DNA of 61,146 nt, from positions 1-61,146 of the forward strand of contig CANIAS010000009.1 of the NCBI GenBank assembly GCA_947465495.1. The letters are read 5' to 3'. This document shows positions 25,813-35,445 of the stretch, piece by piece; positions within the stretch are counted from its first letter, which is position 1; each line of letters starts with the position of its first letter. A program made the translations under genes and the position numbers. The notes under the pieces were generated by a model. That model had not been told where the DNA came from, ran no database searches, and worked only from the letters and a program-made list of their open reading frames with translations. The DNA is from Candidatus Pollutiaquabacter sp. (GTDB lineage: Bacteria; Bacteroidota; Bacteroidia; AKYH767-A; 2013-40CM-41-45).

Positions 25813-26736
25813 TTACCCCATTCTCTCCCGCTTCAGCAGATAGGGCAACAAGACTTGCTTATAGCCAGCATTAATATCTGCCTCCACGAATTCGATGCGA
25901 TACTGTGCACAACGAAGCTGAAGTTCTTTCTTATAGGTGGACATTGCATCAACGTAGGTCTGGCGAATTTCATTGGAATGCACTTTCACTTCGTCACCTG
26001 ACTCAACATCCACAAATAGATATGGACGATCTTCAAACTTAAAATCCTCTTCCAATCGCTTATCCGTGACGTGAAACAAGATTACTTCATGGCGTCTATG
26101 ACGAAGGTGCTGCATCGCAGAAAAAATCTCCTCGGAGCTTTGAGAAGAGTCCATCATGTCGGAAAATAGGACGACCAGCGAACGCTTGTGAGTTGTCTCA
26201 GCGATTTCGTGCAAGGCCTCTGCGGCTACCGTCTTTTTGCCCGTTGTACCGCTACCTTTCTCCATTAATTTTTCCATCTCGGCAAAAAGCATTTTATGAT
26301 GCATTGAATTAGACTTGGCTTGTGTCTGCAATTCAATCTTATCCGAAAAAACACTTAAACCAACTGCATCCCGCTGCGAACGTAGCATGTATGCGATGGC
26401 TGCTGCACAGTGTACAGAGAAAGTGACTTTGTTCATCGGACCGCCTTTGCGCATCTCAGGGAAATGCATCGACGAAGAATTATCAATGACCAATTGACAT
26501 CGAAGATTGGTTTCCTCTTCGTAACGCTTGACAAACAATTTTTCCGTCCTGCCAAACAGGCGCCAGTCAATGTGACGAGTTGGTTCGCCGGTATTGTACA
26601 AACGGTGTTCCGCAAACTCTACTGAAAATCCATGAAACGGACTCTTGTGAAGACCGGTAATGAATCCTTCCACAACCTGCTTGGCTAAAAACTCCAAGTG
26701 GCCGAACTGCTGAATCTGCTGTTGCTCGATGGGCAT
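25813..26736 (-). CDS. DUF58 domain protein
   Basis: A 307-residue DUF58 protein, usually encoded with MoxR-type ATPases and VWA proteins. Recognisable are the family segment TGEPTRHIDWRLFGRTEKLF and a VWA-like MIDAS, DNSSSM, with VVLFSDMMDSSQ later. The start is placed at 26736 (MPIEQQQIQQFGHLE); the longer frame would run through the trxA terminator. No MoxR gene lies next to it here; the usual operon with BatA/BatB is absent, so its partner is unknown. It is downstream of trxA but separated by a terminator. Confidence 0.88.
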   Translation of the reverse strand: MPIEQQQIQQFGHLEFLAKQVVEGFITGLHKSPFHGFSVEFAEHRLYNTGEPTRHIDWRLFGRTEKLFVKRYEEETNLRCQLVIDNSSSMHFPEMRKGGPMNKVTFSVHCAAAIAYMLRSQRDAVGLSVFSDKIELQTQAKSNSMHHKMLFAEMEKLMEKGSGTTGKKTVAAEALHEIAETTHKRSLVVLFSDMMDSSQSSEEIFSAMQHLRHRRHEVILFHVTDKRLEEDFKFEDRPYLFVDVESGDEVKVHSNEIRQTYVDAMSTYKKELQLRCAQYRIEFVEADINAGYKQVLLPYLLKRERMG

Positions 26737-26763
26737 ATCATGTAAATATCCGAAAAAGGAAAC

Positions 26764-26793
26764 AAAAAAGCGCCGCAATTGCGACGCTTTTAA
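26764..26793 (-). terminator. Terminator of trxA
   Basis: A long hairpin, AAAAAGCG-C-CGCAATTGCG-A-CGCTTTTT, ends in a T-run on the minus strand. It sits between trxA and the DUF58 gene. Confidence 0.8.
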
Positions 26794-26810
26794 AAACTAT
26801 AAGGTAAGGT

Positions 26811-27131
26811 TTATGCCATTTGGGCATCCAACTTACCAGCCAGTATCGCCTTTGGAACCGCACCTACTTGCTTGTCAACCACCTGACCGCCCTTAAAAAA
26901 GAGCATGGTCGGAATGTTCCGGATACCAAAATTGGTAGAGATGTTCGGATTATGATCTACGTTGACTTTACCAACGATTGCCTTTCCCTCGTATTCTTTG
27001 GCGATTTCATCGACAATGGGACCAACAATGCGGCAAGGCCCACACCATTCTGCCCAAAAGTCAATCAATACCGGCTTGTCGGATTTAAGAACAAGCTCTT
27101 CAAAATTCTGATCTGTGATTTCAAGTGCCAT
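26811..27131 (-). CDS. trxA: Thioredoxin
   Basis: A 106-residue thioredoxin with the active site WCGPC (29-33) and the cis-Pro loop IRNIPTMLFFKGG. The start at 27131 gives the standard thioredoxin N-terminus (MALEITDQNF); upstream codons are not typical. It reduces protein disulfides in the cytoplasm. A -7 element lies 41 bases upstream and a terminator follows, so it is probably transcribed alone. Confidence 0.97.
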   Translation of the reverse strand: MALEITDQNFEELVLKSDKPVLIDFWAEWCGPCRIVGPIVDEIAKEYEGKAIVGKVNVDHNPNISTNFGIRNIPTMLFFKGGQVVDKQVGAVPKAILAGKLDAQMA

Positions 27132-27171
27132 ACGTATTCGTTTTTTGTTTGAATTCAATGTTTTCGTGCTT

Positions 27172-27179
27172 CAAATATA
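27172..27179 (-). promoter_or_regulatory. -7 element of trxA
   Basis: The minus strand reads TATATTTG, matching TAnnTTTG, 41 bases before the trxA start. Confidence 0.5.
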
Positions 27180-27221
27180 ACAATTTTCAAGCCGTATGGG
27201 GTAAGCTGCCTTAATGTCAGT

Positions 27222-30200
27222 TTAGTTTAATTTATACTCTGAAATACCCAGTAGTTCCAACTGATCGATCAAGCGCTTATTGATAGCAACTCGCACTTTC
27301 TTGGAAGGGAGCTCGACCGTAATATTATCAATCGGATCACTGATCTGGACCTTTACCATGCAGGATCCGGGGGAACTATTCAACGCCTCCATGACCTTGT
27401 CAATCAAATTTCCCGTTACCGATGAAGCCGAAAGTTTCAACGTAAATGACTTGGCCAATTTGTCCGTCAAGTCTGACAAATAAGTCAACATGATTGGACG
27501 AACCTCCAACTGTTCGGGATCATAAAAGCGCCCTTGGATTTTAGCCCGCATGAACACGAAAGCATCCTGGGCTAAAAAGTCCTTTACCTTCATATAGTCT
27601 TCTCCAAAAATGGAAATACGATAAGAACCTGTGTAATCTTCAATGGTAAAAGTGCCAAACGGTTTACCAGTCTTACTCAAGCGATGATTCACTTCCGTTA
27701 ATATTCCAGCCATAGCAACTTCCTTATTTTTCAACGCCTGAAGGTCGTTCAGCTGATCCACTGTCGAGTTGCAAAAACTACGGATCTCAAAACGATACTC
27801 ATCCAGCGGATGTCCGGACACATAAAATCCAATGACATCCTTCTCTTTGCGCAAACGTTCGATCGCATTCCAAGGCTCACAATGAGCAAACGTAGGCACC
27901 GTAACCGAATTCCCATGATCATCTCCAAATAGTGAATTCTGCATGGAGGACGAGGCCAGCTGCATCGCATTGCCAAATCGCAGCGCACGCTCAATCGCGT
28001 TGGATGGATCTTTGGAATCTCCTGTAAAATACTGCGCACGGTGAACTCCGGAGAAGCAATCCAGTGCTCCAGCCATCACCATGCTCTCCAAACACTTCTT
28101 GTTAGCCGCTTTGCTACTAACTCTTTTCGCCAAGTCAAACAAACTTATGAAAGGCCCTTGAGCACGTTCAGCGATGATGGATTGAACAGCGCTCTCGCCT
28201 ACTCCCTTTACAGCTCCCAACCCAAAGCGAATTTCGCCTTTACCGTTCACTGCAAAATCATACAAACTTTCATTGACATCGGGACCAAGTACGGGAATTC
28301 CCATGCGACGACACTCTTCCATAAAGAATGTTATCTTATCGATGTTACTCAAATTGTGTGTGAGTACCGACGACATATATTCAGCGGGATAATGTGACTT
28401 CAGATAAGCCGTTTGAAATGCTACGAATGCATAACAGGTCGAATGTGACTTGTTAAAGGCATACGAAGCGAACGCTTCCCAGTCCGTCCAAATCTTTTCA
28501 CAGATGGATGGATCGTGATTGTTAGCCTTGCATCCTTCCATAAATTTGGACTTCATCTTATCCAGGACCTCTTTCTGCTTCTTTCCCATTGCCTTTCGCA
28601 ATGTATCCGCGTCTCCTTTGGTGAAACCTGCCAATTTCTGTGACAGCAACATGACTTGCTCCTGATACACCGTGATGCCATACGTTTCCTGCAAAATCTC
28701 TTCCATCACTGGCAAGTCGTACGACACAGGCTCTCGGCCATGTTTGCGGGCAATGAAATTCGGAATGTATTCCAGCGGGCCCGGTCGATACAAGGCATTC
28801 ATCGCAATAAGGTCTTCAAATTTATCCGGACGAAGTTCCTTGAGGTATTTCTGCATACCAACGGATTCAAACTGAAACGTGCCGTTTGTTTCTCCACGCT
28901 GATACAACTCTAACGTCTTTTGGTCATCCAGCGGAATCTCATCGATGTTAATGGTGACACCATGATTTTCCTTGATTAACCGCAAAGCATCACGGATAAT
29001 GGTCAACGTTTTCAATCCCAAAAAGTCCATCTTGATAACACCTGCATCTTCGATAACTTTACCATCATATTGCGTAATGAGTAAGTTCGTATCCTTAGAG
29101 GTAGCAACAGGAATAATATCCGTCAGATCTTTGGGGGCAATGATGATGCCCGCTGCATGAATACCCGTATTACGCACCGATCCTTCCAACCGTAATGCTT
29201 CTTTCAATACGTCAGCACGCAAATCGTTTCCACCATAGATTTGACGAAGTGCTTTCACCGATTCAATCTCGTCCGAACCGAGGTTCTCCTTATCACGTAA
29301 ACTCTTATCACCCTCGAGCGGCGCCTCCAGTACGCGATATAATTCAATGCCTGGCCGTTCTGGCACAAGCTTGGCCAACGCATTAGAATCAGGCAACGGA
29401 AGATCTAATACACGGGCAACGTCCTTAATACTCATCTTAGCTGCCATCGTACCATAGGTCACGATTTGGGCAACTTGCTGATGCCCGTATTTGTCAACTA
29501 CATAATCAATGACCTTTTGACGACCAACGTCGTCAAAATCGGTATCAATATCGGGCATGCTTTTCCGGTCAGGATTAAGAAATCGTTCGAAGAGCAATTT
29601 GTATTTTATTGGATCAATGTTGGTGATCCCGATACAATAAGCAACCGCGGATCCAGCGGCAGAGCCACGCCCTGGTCCGACAAAAACACCCAAGTCACGA
29701 CCCGCTTTAATAAAGTCAGCGACGATCAAAAAGTATCCTGCAAATCCCATCGTCTTGATGGTGAACAATTCAAACTTAAGTCGCTCTTCAATATCCGGGG
29801 TAAGTTCTGTGTAACGCTCTTTGGCTCCCTGAAAAGTGATGTGCTCGAGATATGCGTCTTGATCGGTGAAACCCTTGGGTAGCTGAAAGTGCGGAAGCAA
29901 GATGTCTTGCTTTAGCTTGAGCGGTTCAATTTTAGAAACAATCTCGTTCGTATTATCAATGGCAAAAGGTATGTCTGAAAACAACTTTTCCATTTCCGCA
30001 GTCGACTTGAAATAGAACTCGTCGTTATAAAAAGCGAAACGCTTTCCCTTCGTCATGCCTTCATCATCCCCGAAATCCTTATTCGTCGGCGTACTCTGCT
30101 TTTCGCCGGTATTAATGCAAAGCAGAATATCGTGCGCATTCGAATCCTCACGATCGACGTAGTGCGAATCGTTTGATGCGATGACTTTCACGTTGTACTT

Positions 30201-30809
30201 CACTGCCCACTTCAACAGAATCTCATTGACCGTTTCCTGTTCAGGTATGGAATGTCGTTGCAATTCGATGTAATAATCTTCGCCAAAGAGATCAAGCCAC
30301 CACTTGAACTCCTTCTCTCCTTCTACTTCACCTTTACGAAGGATTGTTCTAGGCACAGAAGCGCCCAAACAGCATGTTGTAGCGATGAGTCCTTTATGGT
30401 ATTTAAGCACCAGTTCCTTATCGATACGTGGATACTTGCCATAAAGTCCTTCCATGTATCCTAGTGAACAAAGTTTTACCAAATTGGCATATCCTTCTGA
30501 ATTTTTCGCCAAAAATAATTGATGAAAACGCTGATCGCGATCATCACGCGTAAAGGAACGTTTGTGACGATCTTCTACAACATAAAATTCACAGCCAACA
30601 ATCGGCTTAATTGTATTGGGTGCTTCCTTGGTATTATGCTTGGAGGCCTCGGCAACGAATTTAAAAACCCCAAACATGTTTCCATGATCGGTAATCGCTA
30701 TACCAGGCATTTTATCCTTGACCGCTTTTTTATAGAGGTCCGAAATATCAGCCGCGCCATCAAGGAGAGAGAATTGCGTATGAACGTGTAGGTGTGAGAA
30801 CGAAGGCAT
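27222..30809 (-). CDS. dnaE: DNA polymerase III alpha subunit
   Basis: A 1195-residue replicative polymerase. The PHP domain begins at once (HLHVHTQFSLLDG, then ITDHGNMFGVF). The polymerase core contains GPGRGSAAGSAVAYC, the catalytic PDIDTDFDD acidic cluster, FQFESVGMQKYLKEL, and GITVYQEQVM. The C-terminal part has a tandem HhH region, the OB-fold VAMAGILTEVNHRLSKTG and a tau-binding end. All known family regions are present without frameshift. The gene stands alone on the minus strand between trxA and the OppC-like gene. Confidence 0.97.
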   Translation of the reverse strand: MPSFSHLHVHTQFSLLDGAADISDLYKKAVKDKMPGIAITDHGNMFGVFKFVAEASKHNTKEAPNTIKPIVGCEFYVVEDRHKRSFTRDDRDQRFHQLFLAKNSEGYANLVKLCSLGYMEGLYGKYPRIDKELVLKYHKGLIATTCCLGASVPRTILRKGEVEGEKEFKWWLDLFGEDYYIELQRHSIPEQETVNEILLKWAVKYNVKVIASNDSHYVDREDSNAHDILLCINTGEKQSTPTNKDFGDDEGMTKGKRFAFYNDEFYFKSTAEMEKLFSDIPFAIDNTNEIVSKIEPLKLKQDILLPHFQLPKGFTDQDAYLEHITFQGAKERYTELTPDIEERLKFELFTIKTMGFAGYFLIVADFIKAGRDLGVFVGPGRGSAAGSAVAYCIGITNIDPIKYKLLFERFLNPDRKSMPDIDTDFDDVGRQKVIDYVVDKYGHQQVAQIVTYGTMAAKMSIKDVARVLDLPLPDSNALAKLVPERPGIELYRVLEAPLEGDKSLRDKENLGSDEIESVKALRQIYGGNDLRADVLKEALRLEGSVRNTGIHAAGIIIAPKDLTDIIPVATSKDTNLLITQYDGKVIEDAGVIKMDFLGLKTLTIIRDALRLIKENHGVTINIDEIPLDDQKTLELYQRGETNGTFQFESVGMQKYLKELRPDKFEDLIAMNALYRPGPLEYIPNFIARKHGREPVSYDLPVMEEILQETYGITVYQEQVMLLSQKLAGFTKGDADTLRKAMGKKQKEVLDKMKSKFMEGCKANNHDPSICEKIWTDWEAFASYAFNKSHSTCYAFVAFQTAYLKSHYPAEYMSSVLTHNLSNIDKITFFMEECRRMGIPVLGPDVNESLYDFAVNGKGEIRFGLGAVKGVGESAVQSIIAERAQGPFISLFDLAKRVSSKAANKKCLESMVMAGALDCFSGVHRAQYFTGDSKDPSNAIERALRFGNAMQLASSSMQNSLFGDDHGNSVTVPTFAHCEPWNAIERLRKEKDVIGFYVSGHPLDEYRFEIRSFCNSTVDQLNDLQALKNKEVAMAGILTEVNHRLSKTGKPFGTFTIEDYTGSYRISIFGEDYMKVKDFLAQDAFVFMRAKIQGRFYDPEQLEVRPIMLTYLSDLTDKLAKSFTLKLSASSVTGNLIDKVMEALNSSPGSCMVKVQISDPIDNITVELPSKKVRVAINKRLIDQLELLGISEYKLN

Positions 30810-30991
30810 TATGGAAGAAGCAATTGATCGTGAATGGAGGCAATCATTGTTATGAACGTAACAACCTGCTCCAACTCTAAATTACAGATTTACCTCCGAA
30901 TGGAATCGCTTAAGTTCTCAACAAATGGGTAAGCACTTCACTGTGAAAATCTTGAAAAATTAACGGTGTTATTCGAATAAATAAAAACACC

Positions 30992-32203
30992 TCAGCCCCC
31001 CAGCAACTGTTTCCTGGAATCCATAGCATCCCGAAGACCATTCGCCACAAAGGTGAAGGCCAACGTCAATAGAAGTATGGCAAATCCGGGTAAAATGGCC
31101 AGATAGGCAGAATCAGGCAAAATGATGAAGCCATAATTCTCCTTGATCATCGCACCCCATGATGGAGTCGGCGGCTGAGCACCAATGCCCAAAAAGCTCA
31201 ATCCGGCTTCCAACAAGATAGCAGTAGAAAAATTAGAGGCTGCCACCACCAACACCGGACCCACCACGTTGGGCAACATGTGTCGAAAAAGAATTCGGCT
31301 ATCTGAAAAACCCATGGTACGACCCGCCGCAACAAAGTCCAACTCCCGGACAGCGAATAGTTGACTCCGAACGATGCGTGCCACGTCAACCCACATCGTC
31401 AGTCCGACCGCCACGAATACTTGGGTAAAACCTTTTCCAAGCACCAGAGTAATAGCAATGACCAACAGCAGTGTAGGTATCGACCAAATGACGTTGATTA
31501 ACCACAGAATGAACTGGTCCATTTTGCCCCTAAAATAACCAGCCAAACCACCCAAGACTACACCAACAAAAAGTGATATAACCACCGCTACCAAGCCCAC
31601 CAGAAAGGTGATGCGCGTACCAACCAATAAACGACTTAGCATGTCGCGGCCATAACGATCGGTGCCAAGCCGGAAAGAGCGCTGCACCACTTGTTGCTCA
31701 CAGAAAGTAGCTGCCAATTTTTCACGGGACTGCTGCAAGGTCTGTCCATCGGTGCCAATTGATCGAATGGCACTTCCCTCAACAACCACTTTTGATGGAT
31801 CCGACAATGACCATACGGCATCTGCCAATGAAATCTTAAGCAGCGGGAATTTTACGCTGCCATCGCTGTAAGGTGTGTAGCTCACCGAATCGCCCATCAC
31901 CATTACGTCAGTTACAGCAACAGCATCGTACTGATCCTTTTCACCATAGAGCATTTGATTCCACCAATTGACTTGCTCGGACGGCGTATTCTTTTTAAGT
32001 AAAATCATTTGTACCGAAAAACCAGGTGGCCGGTTATTGATGGGCAAGCACATTCTGTTTGCATCTGGAGTGCCATCCGGGATGATGAAGTAGCAAAACG
32101 CAGCAACAAAAAGCGACAAGCCGATTAACCATAAGCTAGCCAAGGCCAGACGATTCTTTTTGAATCGAATCCATACCAATTGTCCCGGTGTCGATTGTCC
32201 CAT
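30992..32203 (-). CDS. OppC-type ABC transporter permease
   Basis: A 403-residue permease of the OppC/DppC class. TM1 is near residues 17-40, then an unusually long periplasmic segment of about 135 residues precedes the family motif FRLGTDRYGRDMLSRLLVG, followed by five TMs. The EAA loop is ELDFVAAGRTMGFSDSRILFRHMLP, and LEAGLSFLGIG is the usual late motif. Ordinary OppC proteins are about 300 residues. No binding protein, OppB, OppD or OppF gene is adjacent; the gene is the last of an operon with a GT2 and a flippase-like protein. It could import a peptide or export something; its partners must lie elsewhere. Confidence 0.85.
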   Translation of the reverse strand: MGQSTPGQLVWIRFKKNRLALASLWLIGLSLFVAAFCYFIIPDGTPDANRMCLPINNRPPGFSVQMILLKKNTPSEQVNWWNQMLYGEKDQYDAVAVTDVMVMGDSVSYTPYSDGSVKFPLLKISLADAVWSLSDPSKVVVEGSAIRSIGTDGQTLQQSREKLAATFCEQQVVQRSFRLGTDRYGRDMLSRLLVGTRITFLVGLVAVVISLFVGVVLGGLAGYFRGKMDQFILWLINVIWSIPTLLLVIAITLVLGKGFTQVFVAVGLTMWVDVARIVRSQLFAVRELDFVAAGRTMGFSDSRILFRHMLPNVVGPVLVVAASNFSTAILLEAGLSFLGIGAQPPTPSWGAMIKENYGFIILPDSAYLAILPGFAILLLTLAFTFVANGLRDAMDSRKQLLGG

Positions 32204-33328
32204 TTAGTTGCTCGATCTTCCTTTCCAACTGTATGGCACAAACACCGATAAAAAACCGATGATGACAATAGCCAACCAGTAGAAAGGTTGTGCGCCTAAA
32301 ATTAATAGGAAGTTGACGGGTTGGTGGAAGTAGCGACCGACTACTTTCAACAATCCATATTCCATAACTGTCTTACTAGCAGTAATGCCAAGAAACCAAA
32401 ATGGATTCAACTGCCCTTGCAGGACCATGAATAGCCCAACGAGCAATGAAGCATGCGCCAACCAGGCGACAAGAGCCAGTGCTATCGTATAATAGGTCAA
32501 CGTACCAGGTATCTTAGAGGCCCACCGTTGACGCTGCCGAATGAATGTACTTATATTATGGGCAGGAGCTGCTGAAACAACTCCTTCGGCAGAATAGACA
32601 TATCTCACCTCATGCGAACTAAATTTCAATAATAAGGCCGTGTCATCACCTGTTAAATGTTGCTGTGAATCGAGGTATCCGCCCCTATCCAAAAAATCAC
32701 GCTTCCGATAGGCCAGATTTGCACCATTGCAGAAGAATGGCCTGTTCGCCGATATTCCAGCTGCAGCAATGGCTGTCAGTCCCAACGACTCCATCGTCAC
32801 CAAGTTGGCAACAAGTGAATGTGAAGCTGGGGATCTTAACAACACCGGACCGCAAACCATTCCAACCGCTTCATCGCCGGCATAAGACATTAAGGCAGAC
32901 AACCAGTTTTTCGCAACAACCACATCGCCATCAGTGGTAACAATCCATTGGTATTGAGCTGCCTCTACGCCAGCCGCGATCGCTGCTTTTTTAGAACCTT
33001 CCTTCTCCAATCGAATCAACCTCAATGGAAGACCAACGTGGTGTTGAAGAAAAGCAGTAACTATTTCGACGGTGCTATCCGAGGAATGATCGTCAATAAC
33101 TAACACCTCAAAGTCCCCTCCGGGATAATGTTGTGATAAGACTCCTTCCAATGTTTTTAGAATGTTGGATGCTTCATTCCGAACAGGAATCAAAATAGAA
33201 ACAGATGGCAACGGCAGTTGCTTAATTACCTGAGGTCGAGAATATCGCAACCACAAGATCAGACATCCAAAAAGGAAGACACAGTATCCTAATACAGCAA
33301 CGCAACCGATGATGAACGACGAAGTCAT
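32204..33328 (-). CDS. Membrane glycosyltransferase, family 2
   Basis: A 374-residue GT2 enzyme with an N-terminal TM and a C-terminal pair of TMs. Family motifs are VSILIPVRNEASNI, VIDDHSSDSTVE, the metal-binding DGD in TTDGDVVV, GDDTALLLKF and the QRQRWASK acceptor motif. Such processive-type proteins transfer sugars to lipid or polysaccharide at the cytoplasmic face. Donor and acceptor are unknown. It overlaps the upstream flippase-like gene by 4 bases and abuts the OppC-like gene. Confidence 0.88.
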   Translation of the reverse strand: MTSSFIIGCVAVLGYCVFLFGCLILWLRYSRPQVIKQLPLPSVSILIPVRNEASNILKTLEGVLSQHYPGGDFEVLVIDDHSSDSTVEIVTAFLQHHVGLPLRLIRLEKEGSKKAAIAAGVEAAQYQWIVTTDGDVVVAKNWLSALMSYAGDEAVGMVCGPVLLRSPASHSLVANLVTMESLGLTAIAAAGISANRPFFCNGANLAYRKRDFLDRGGYLDSQQHLTGDDTALLLKFSSHEVRYVYSAEGVVSAAPAHNISTFIRQRQRWASKIPGTLTYYTIALALVAWLAHASLLVGLFMVLQGQLNPFWFLGITASKTVMEYGLLKVVGRYFHQPVNFLLILGAQPFYWLAIVIIGFLSVFVPYSWKGRSSN

Positions 33329-34308
33329 CCGTTGGAATGAAGCAACTTGAAATCAAAAACAAAAAAACAGCCGACCAAGGCGGGCACTATTAAATTAATC
33401 ATCCACAGGAGTGATGCCGCATACACAACCCCATCTGTTTGGGTGACCATCGGTGAAAAGACCAATAGCGCTACACTTCCCCGAACACCTAATTCCGTTA
33501 TGGCAAATGTCGGAGCAATGGCCATGATCAAATATACCACTGCAATCCCGGCAAAGGCCTGAAAAAGTAATACTGGCACACCGAAGTACCGCATGAGCAA
33601 ATAAAATTGCAGCGAGAACACGAGATAGCGAAGCAAGGAAATCACCAACAACCAACAGGTTTGTGACATCGGGTATTGACTGAACACAGCACCGTGTTGT
33701 TTCCAAGATGCTGGCATCGGCAATCGATGAAACCATTGCGACACACGCTGAATACGGATAAAGAAAACCAAGAAAAGTAGCGATATCAATGAAAGTAGGA
33801 ATAATATCGGCACAAGGAGGACAGCTGAAAATAGCTGACTACCGATGGAAACCGCTATGGTAGCAACCGTACCTACACAAACCGTGACAACCAGCTGACC
33901 AATGCTTCCAATCACCGTGGCTATTGCTGCTTGTATACGAGACTCCGATTTCAATACAAAAACACGGCCTGCATATTCACCAATTCGATTAGGTGTAAAC
34001 ATACTGACCGTAATGCCACTACAAACTGCTCTAAAAGACGTAAAGAATGAAATCTGCTCCAGATGCTGTACTAAACGCTTCCATTTCACAGCTTCCAACG
34101 ACCAATTGATCGGCATGAGTATTACGGCGATAAATAGCCATGGAAGCTGATGACGGTCTTGAAAAGTCGATTCAAATGCACTCCACCAATCCTGTCTTCC
34201 AGATGCAATGATCTGTTGATAGATGTACCAGAATGCCACAAAACCAATGATCCATTTCAAGAGAGCAGCTGCCAGCTTGCGATACTTTTGTGTATTTTGG
34301 GACATCAT
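33325..34308 (-). CDS. LPG_synthase_TM/UPF0104-family membrane protein
   Basis: An integral membrane protein of about 327 residues with seven or eight TM segments, of the UPF0104 family related to the flippase half of lysylphosphatidylglycerol synthase. Family features are WSLEAVKWKRLV, TPNRIGEYAGRVFVL and AITELGVRGSVALLVF. The start at 34308 (MMSQNTQKYRK) is preferred because the longer frame overlaps the divergent ruvC start. It is the first gene of an operon with a GT2 and the OppC-like protein, so a role in moving a lipid-linked substrate is plausible but not shown. Confidence 0.8.
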   Translation of the reverse strand: MMSQNTQKYRKLAAALLKWIIGFVAFWYIYQQIIASGRQDWWSAFESTFQDRHQLPWLFIAVILMPINWSLEAVKWKRLVQHLEQISFFTSFRAVCSGITVSMFTPNRIGEYAGRVFVLKSESRIQAAIATVIGSIGQLVVTVCVGTVATIAVSIGSQLFSAVLLVPILFLLSLISLLFLVFFIRIQRVSQWFHRLPMPASWKQHGAVFSQYPMSQTCWLLVISLLRYLVFSLQFYLLMRYFGVPVLLFQAFAGIAVVYLIMAIAPTFAITELGVRGSVALLVFSPMVTQTDGVVYAASLLWMINLIVPALVGCFFVFDFKLLHSNG

Positions 34309-34354
34309 ACGCTTCAAGCAATAATACCAAATTTTAACGGGCCTCCACCCACGC

Positions 34355-35005
34355 ATGGAAACTGTCTACGAACGAATTATTCTTGGTATAGACCCTGGCA
34401 CTCAAGTAATGGGGTTCGGAATCATCGGTATTCGCGGGAAGCAGCTAAAAGTAATTACACTTGGGGTACTTCATCAGCGTAAAACAGACGATCACTTCCT
34501 TCGGCTAAAAAAGATCTTTGAACATACCCTTCAGCTGATTGAGACTTACGCCCCGGATGAATTAGCCATCGAGGCACCTTTCTTCGGCAAGAACGTACAA
34601 TCAATGCTTAAGTTGGGGAGAGCGCAGGGAATCGCCATGGCGGCAGGATTAACGCGCGAACTACCCATCTTCGAATATTCCCCAAAGAGAATCAAGCAAA
34701 GCATTACAGGCAATGGGAATGCTTCAAAGGAGCAAGTCGCTGACATGCTTCGTCGCATGTTCAAATTTGAATCTACCACAGAACTATTGGATGCCACCGA
34801 TGGACTTGCCGCAGCAGTTTGCCATTATTTTCAAGGTAGCATGGATACTTTAGAGAGCAACCATTCAAAAGTTATAGCTAAGAAGTCGACTGGTAAGATT
34901 ACAGTAGAATCAAATGGCTCCCTCAAAAAAGGAACCAAAAAAGGCCGGACAGCAACATGGTCAAATTTCGTTAGCGAGAATCCAGACAGGATTCAGGCGA
35001 AGTGA
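34355..35005 (+). CDS. ruvC: Crossover junction endodeoxyribonuclease RuvC
   Basis: A 216-residue Holliday-junction resolvase. Catalytic acids are seen in ILGIDPGTQVMGFG (Asp13), AIEAPFFGKN, and the C-terminal DATDGLAAAVCHYF. The core is complete at about 185 residues; an extra basic tail of roughly 30 residues (rich in Lys, Gly, Ser and Thr) follows and is not part of the catalytic fold. Its end overlaps the convergent HIT gene by 13 bases. It is divergent from the flippase-like operon. Confidence 0.95.
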   Translation: METVYERIILGIDPGTQVMGFGIIGIRGKQLKVITLGVLHQRKTDDHFLRLKKIFEHTLQLIETYAPDELAIEAPFFGKNVQSMLKLGRAQGIAMAAGLTRELPIFEYSPKRIKQSITGNGNASKEQVADMLRRMFKFESTTELLDATDGLAAAVCHYFQGSMDTLESNHSKVIAKKSTGKITVESNGSLKKGTKKGRTATWSNFVSENPDRIQAK

Positions 35006-35388
35006 GCACTAATTTTTTCACAAATTTCTGCCATTGCTTCTTTGGGCAAAGACAATTTAGGATTCGCGAAATTCATATCGCTTACACGATTCATTGGTAT
35101 AAGGTGAATATGCGCATGCGGGACCTCCAAGCCAATCACCGCCACACCTATTCGCTTACACGGAACAGCGAGCTTGACAGCCTTAGCGACACGCTGAGCG
35201 AACATCCACATTCCTTTGTAGGTATCTGAATCTAAATCAAAGATATAGTCGACCTCCCTCTTAGGAATAACCAAAGTATGACCAGCCGCCAATGGACTAA
35301 TGTCTAAAAAGGCCAGGTAGTAATCATCCTCTGCAACTTTATAAGATGGAATTTCTCCGTTGACTATTTTAGTAAAGATGGTTGACAT
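34993..35388 (-). CDS. HIT-family hydrolase
   Basis: A 131-residue histidine-triad protein with IFTKIVNGEIPSYKVAE at the start, GHTLVIPKREVDYIFD in the middle and the triad HAHIHLIPMN. This matches HinT-like phosphoramidases that act on nucleotide-amine bonds. The exact substrate is unknown. It follows greA by 57 bases on the same strand and converges on ruvC. Confidence 0.94.
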   Translation of the reverse strand: MSTIFTKIVNGEIPSYKVAEDDYYLAFLDISPLAAGHTLVIPKREVDYIFDLDSDTYKGMWMFAQRVAKAVKLAVPCKRIGVAVIGLEVPHAHIHLIPMNRVSDMNFANPKLSLPKEAMAEICEKISAHFA

Positions 35389-35445
35389 ACTAGTAAGCGT
35401 TATGGATGGGGCTGAATGAAGCTTCCCTGTACATTACAAGAATTA

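Noticed and set aside
30810-30991. Possible small gene upstream of dnaE
   Set aside because: No frame of useful length with a start codon and no recognisable RNA fold is present.
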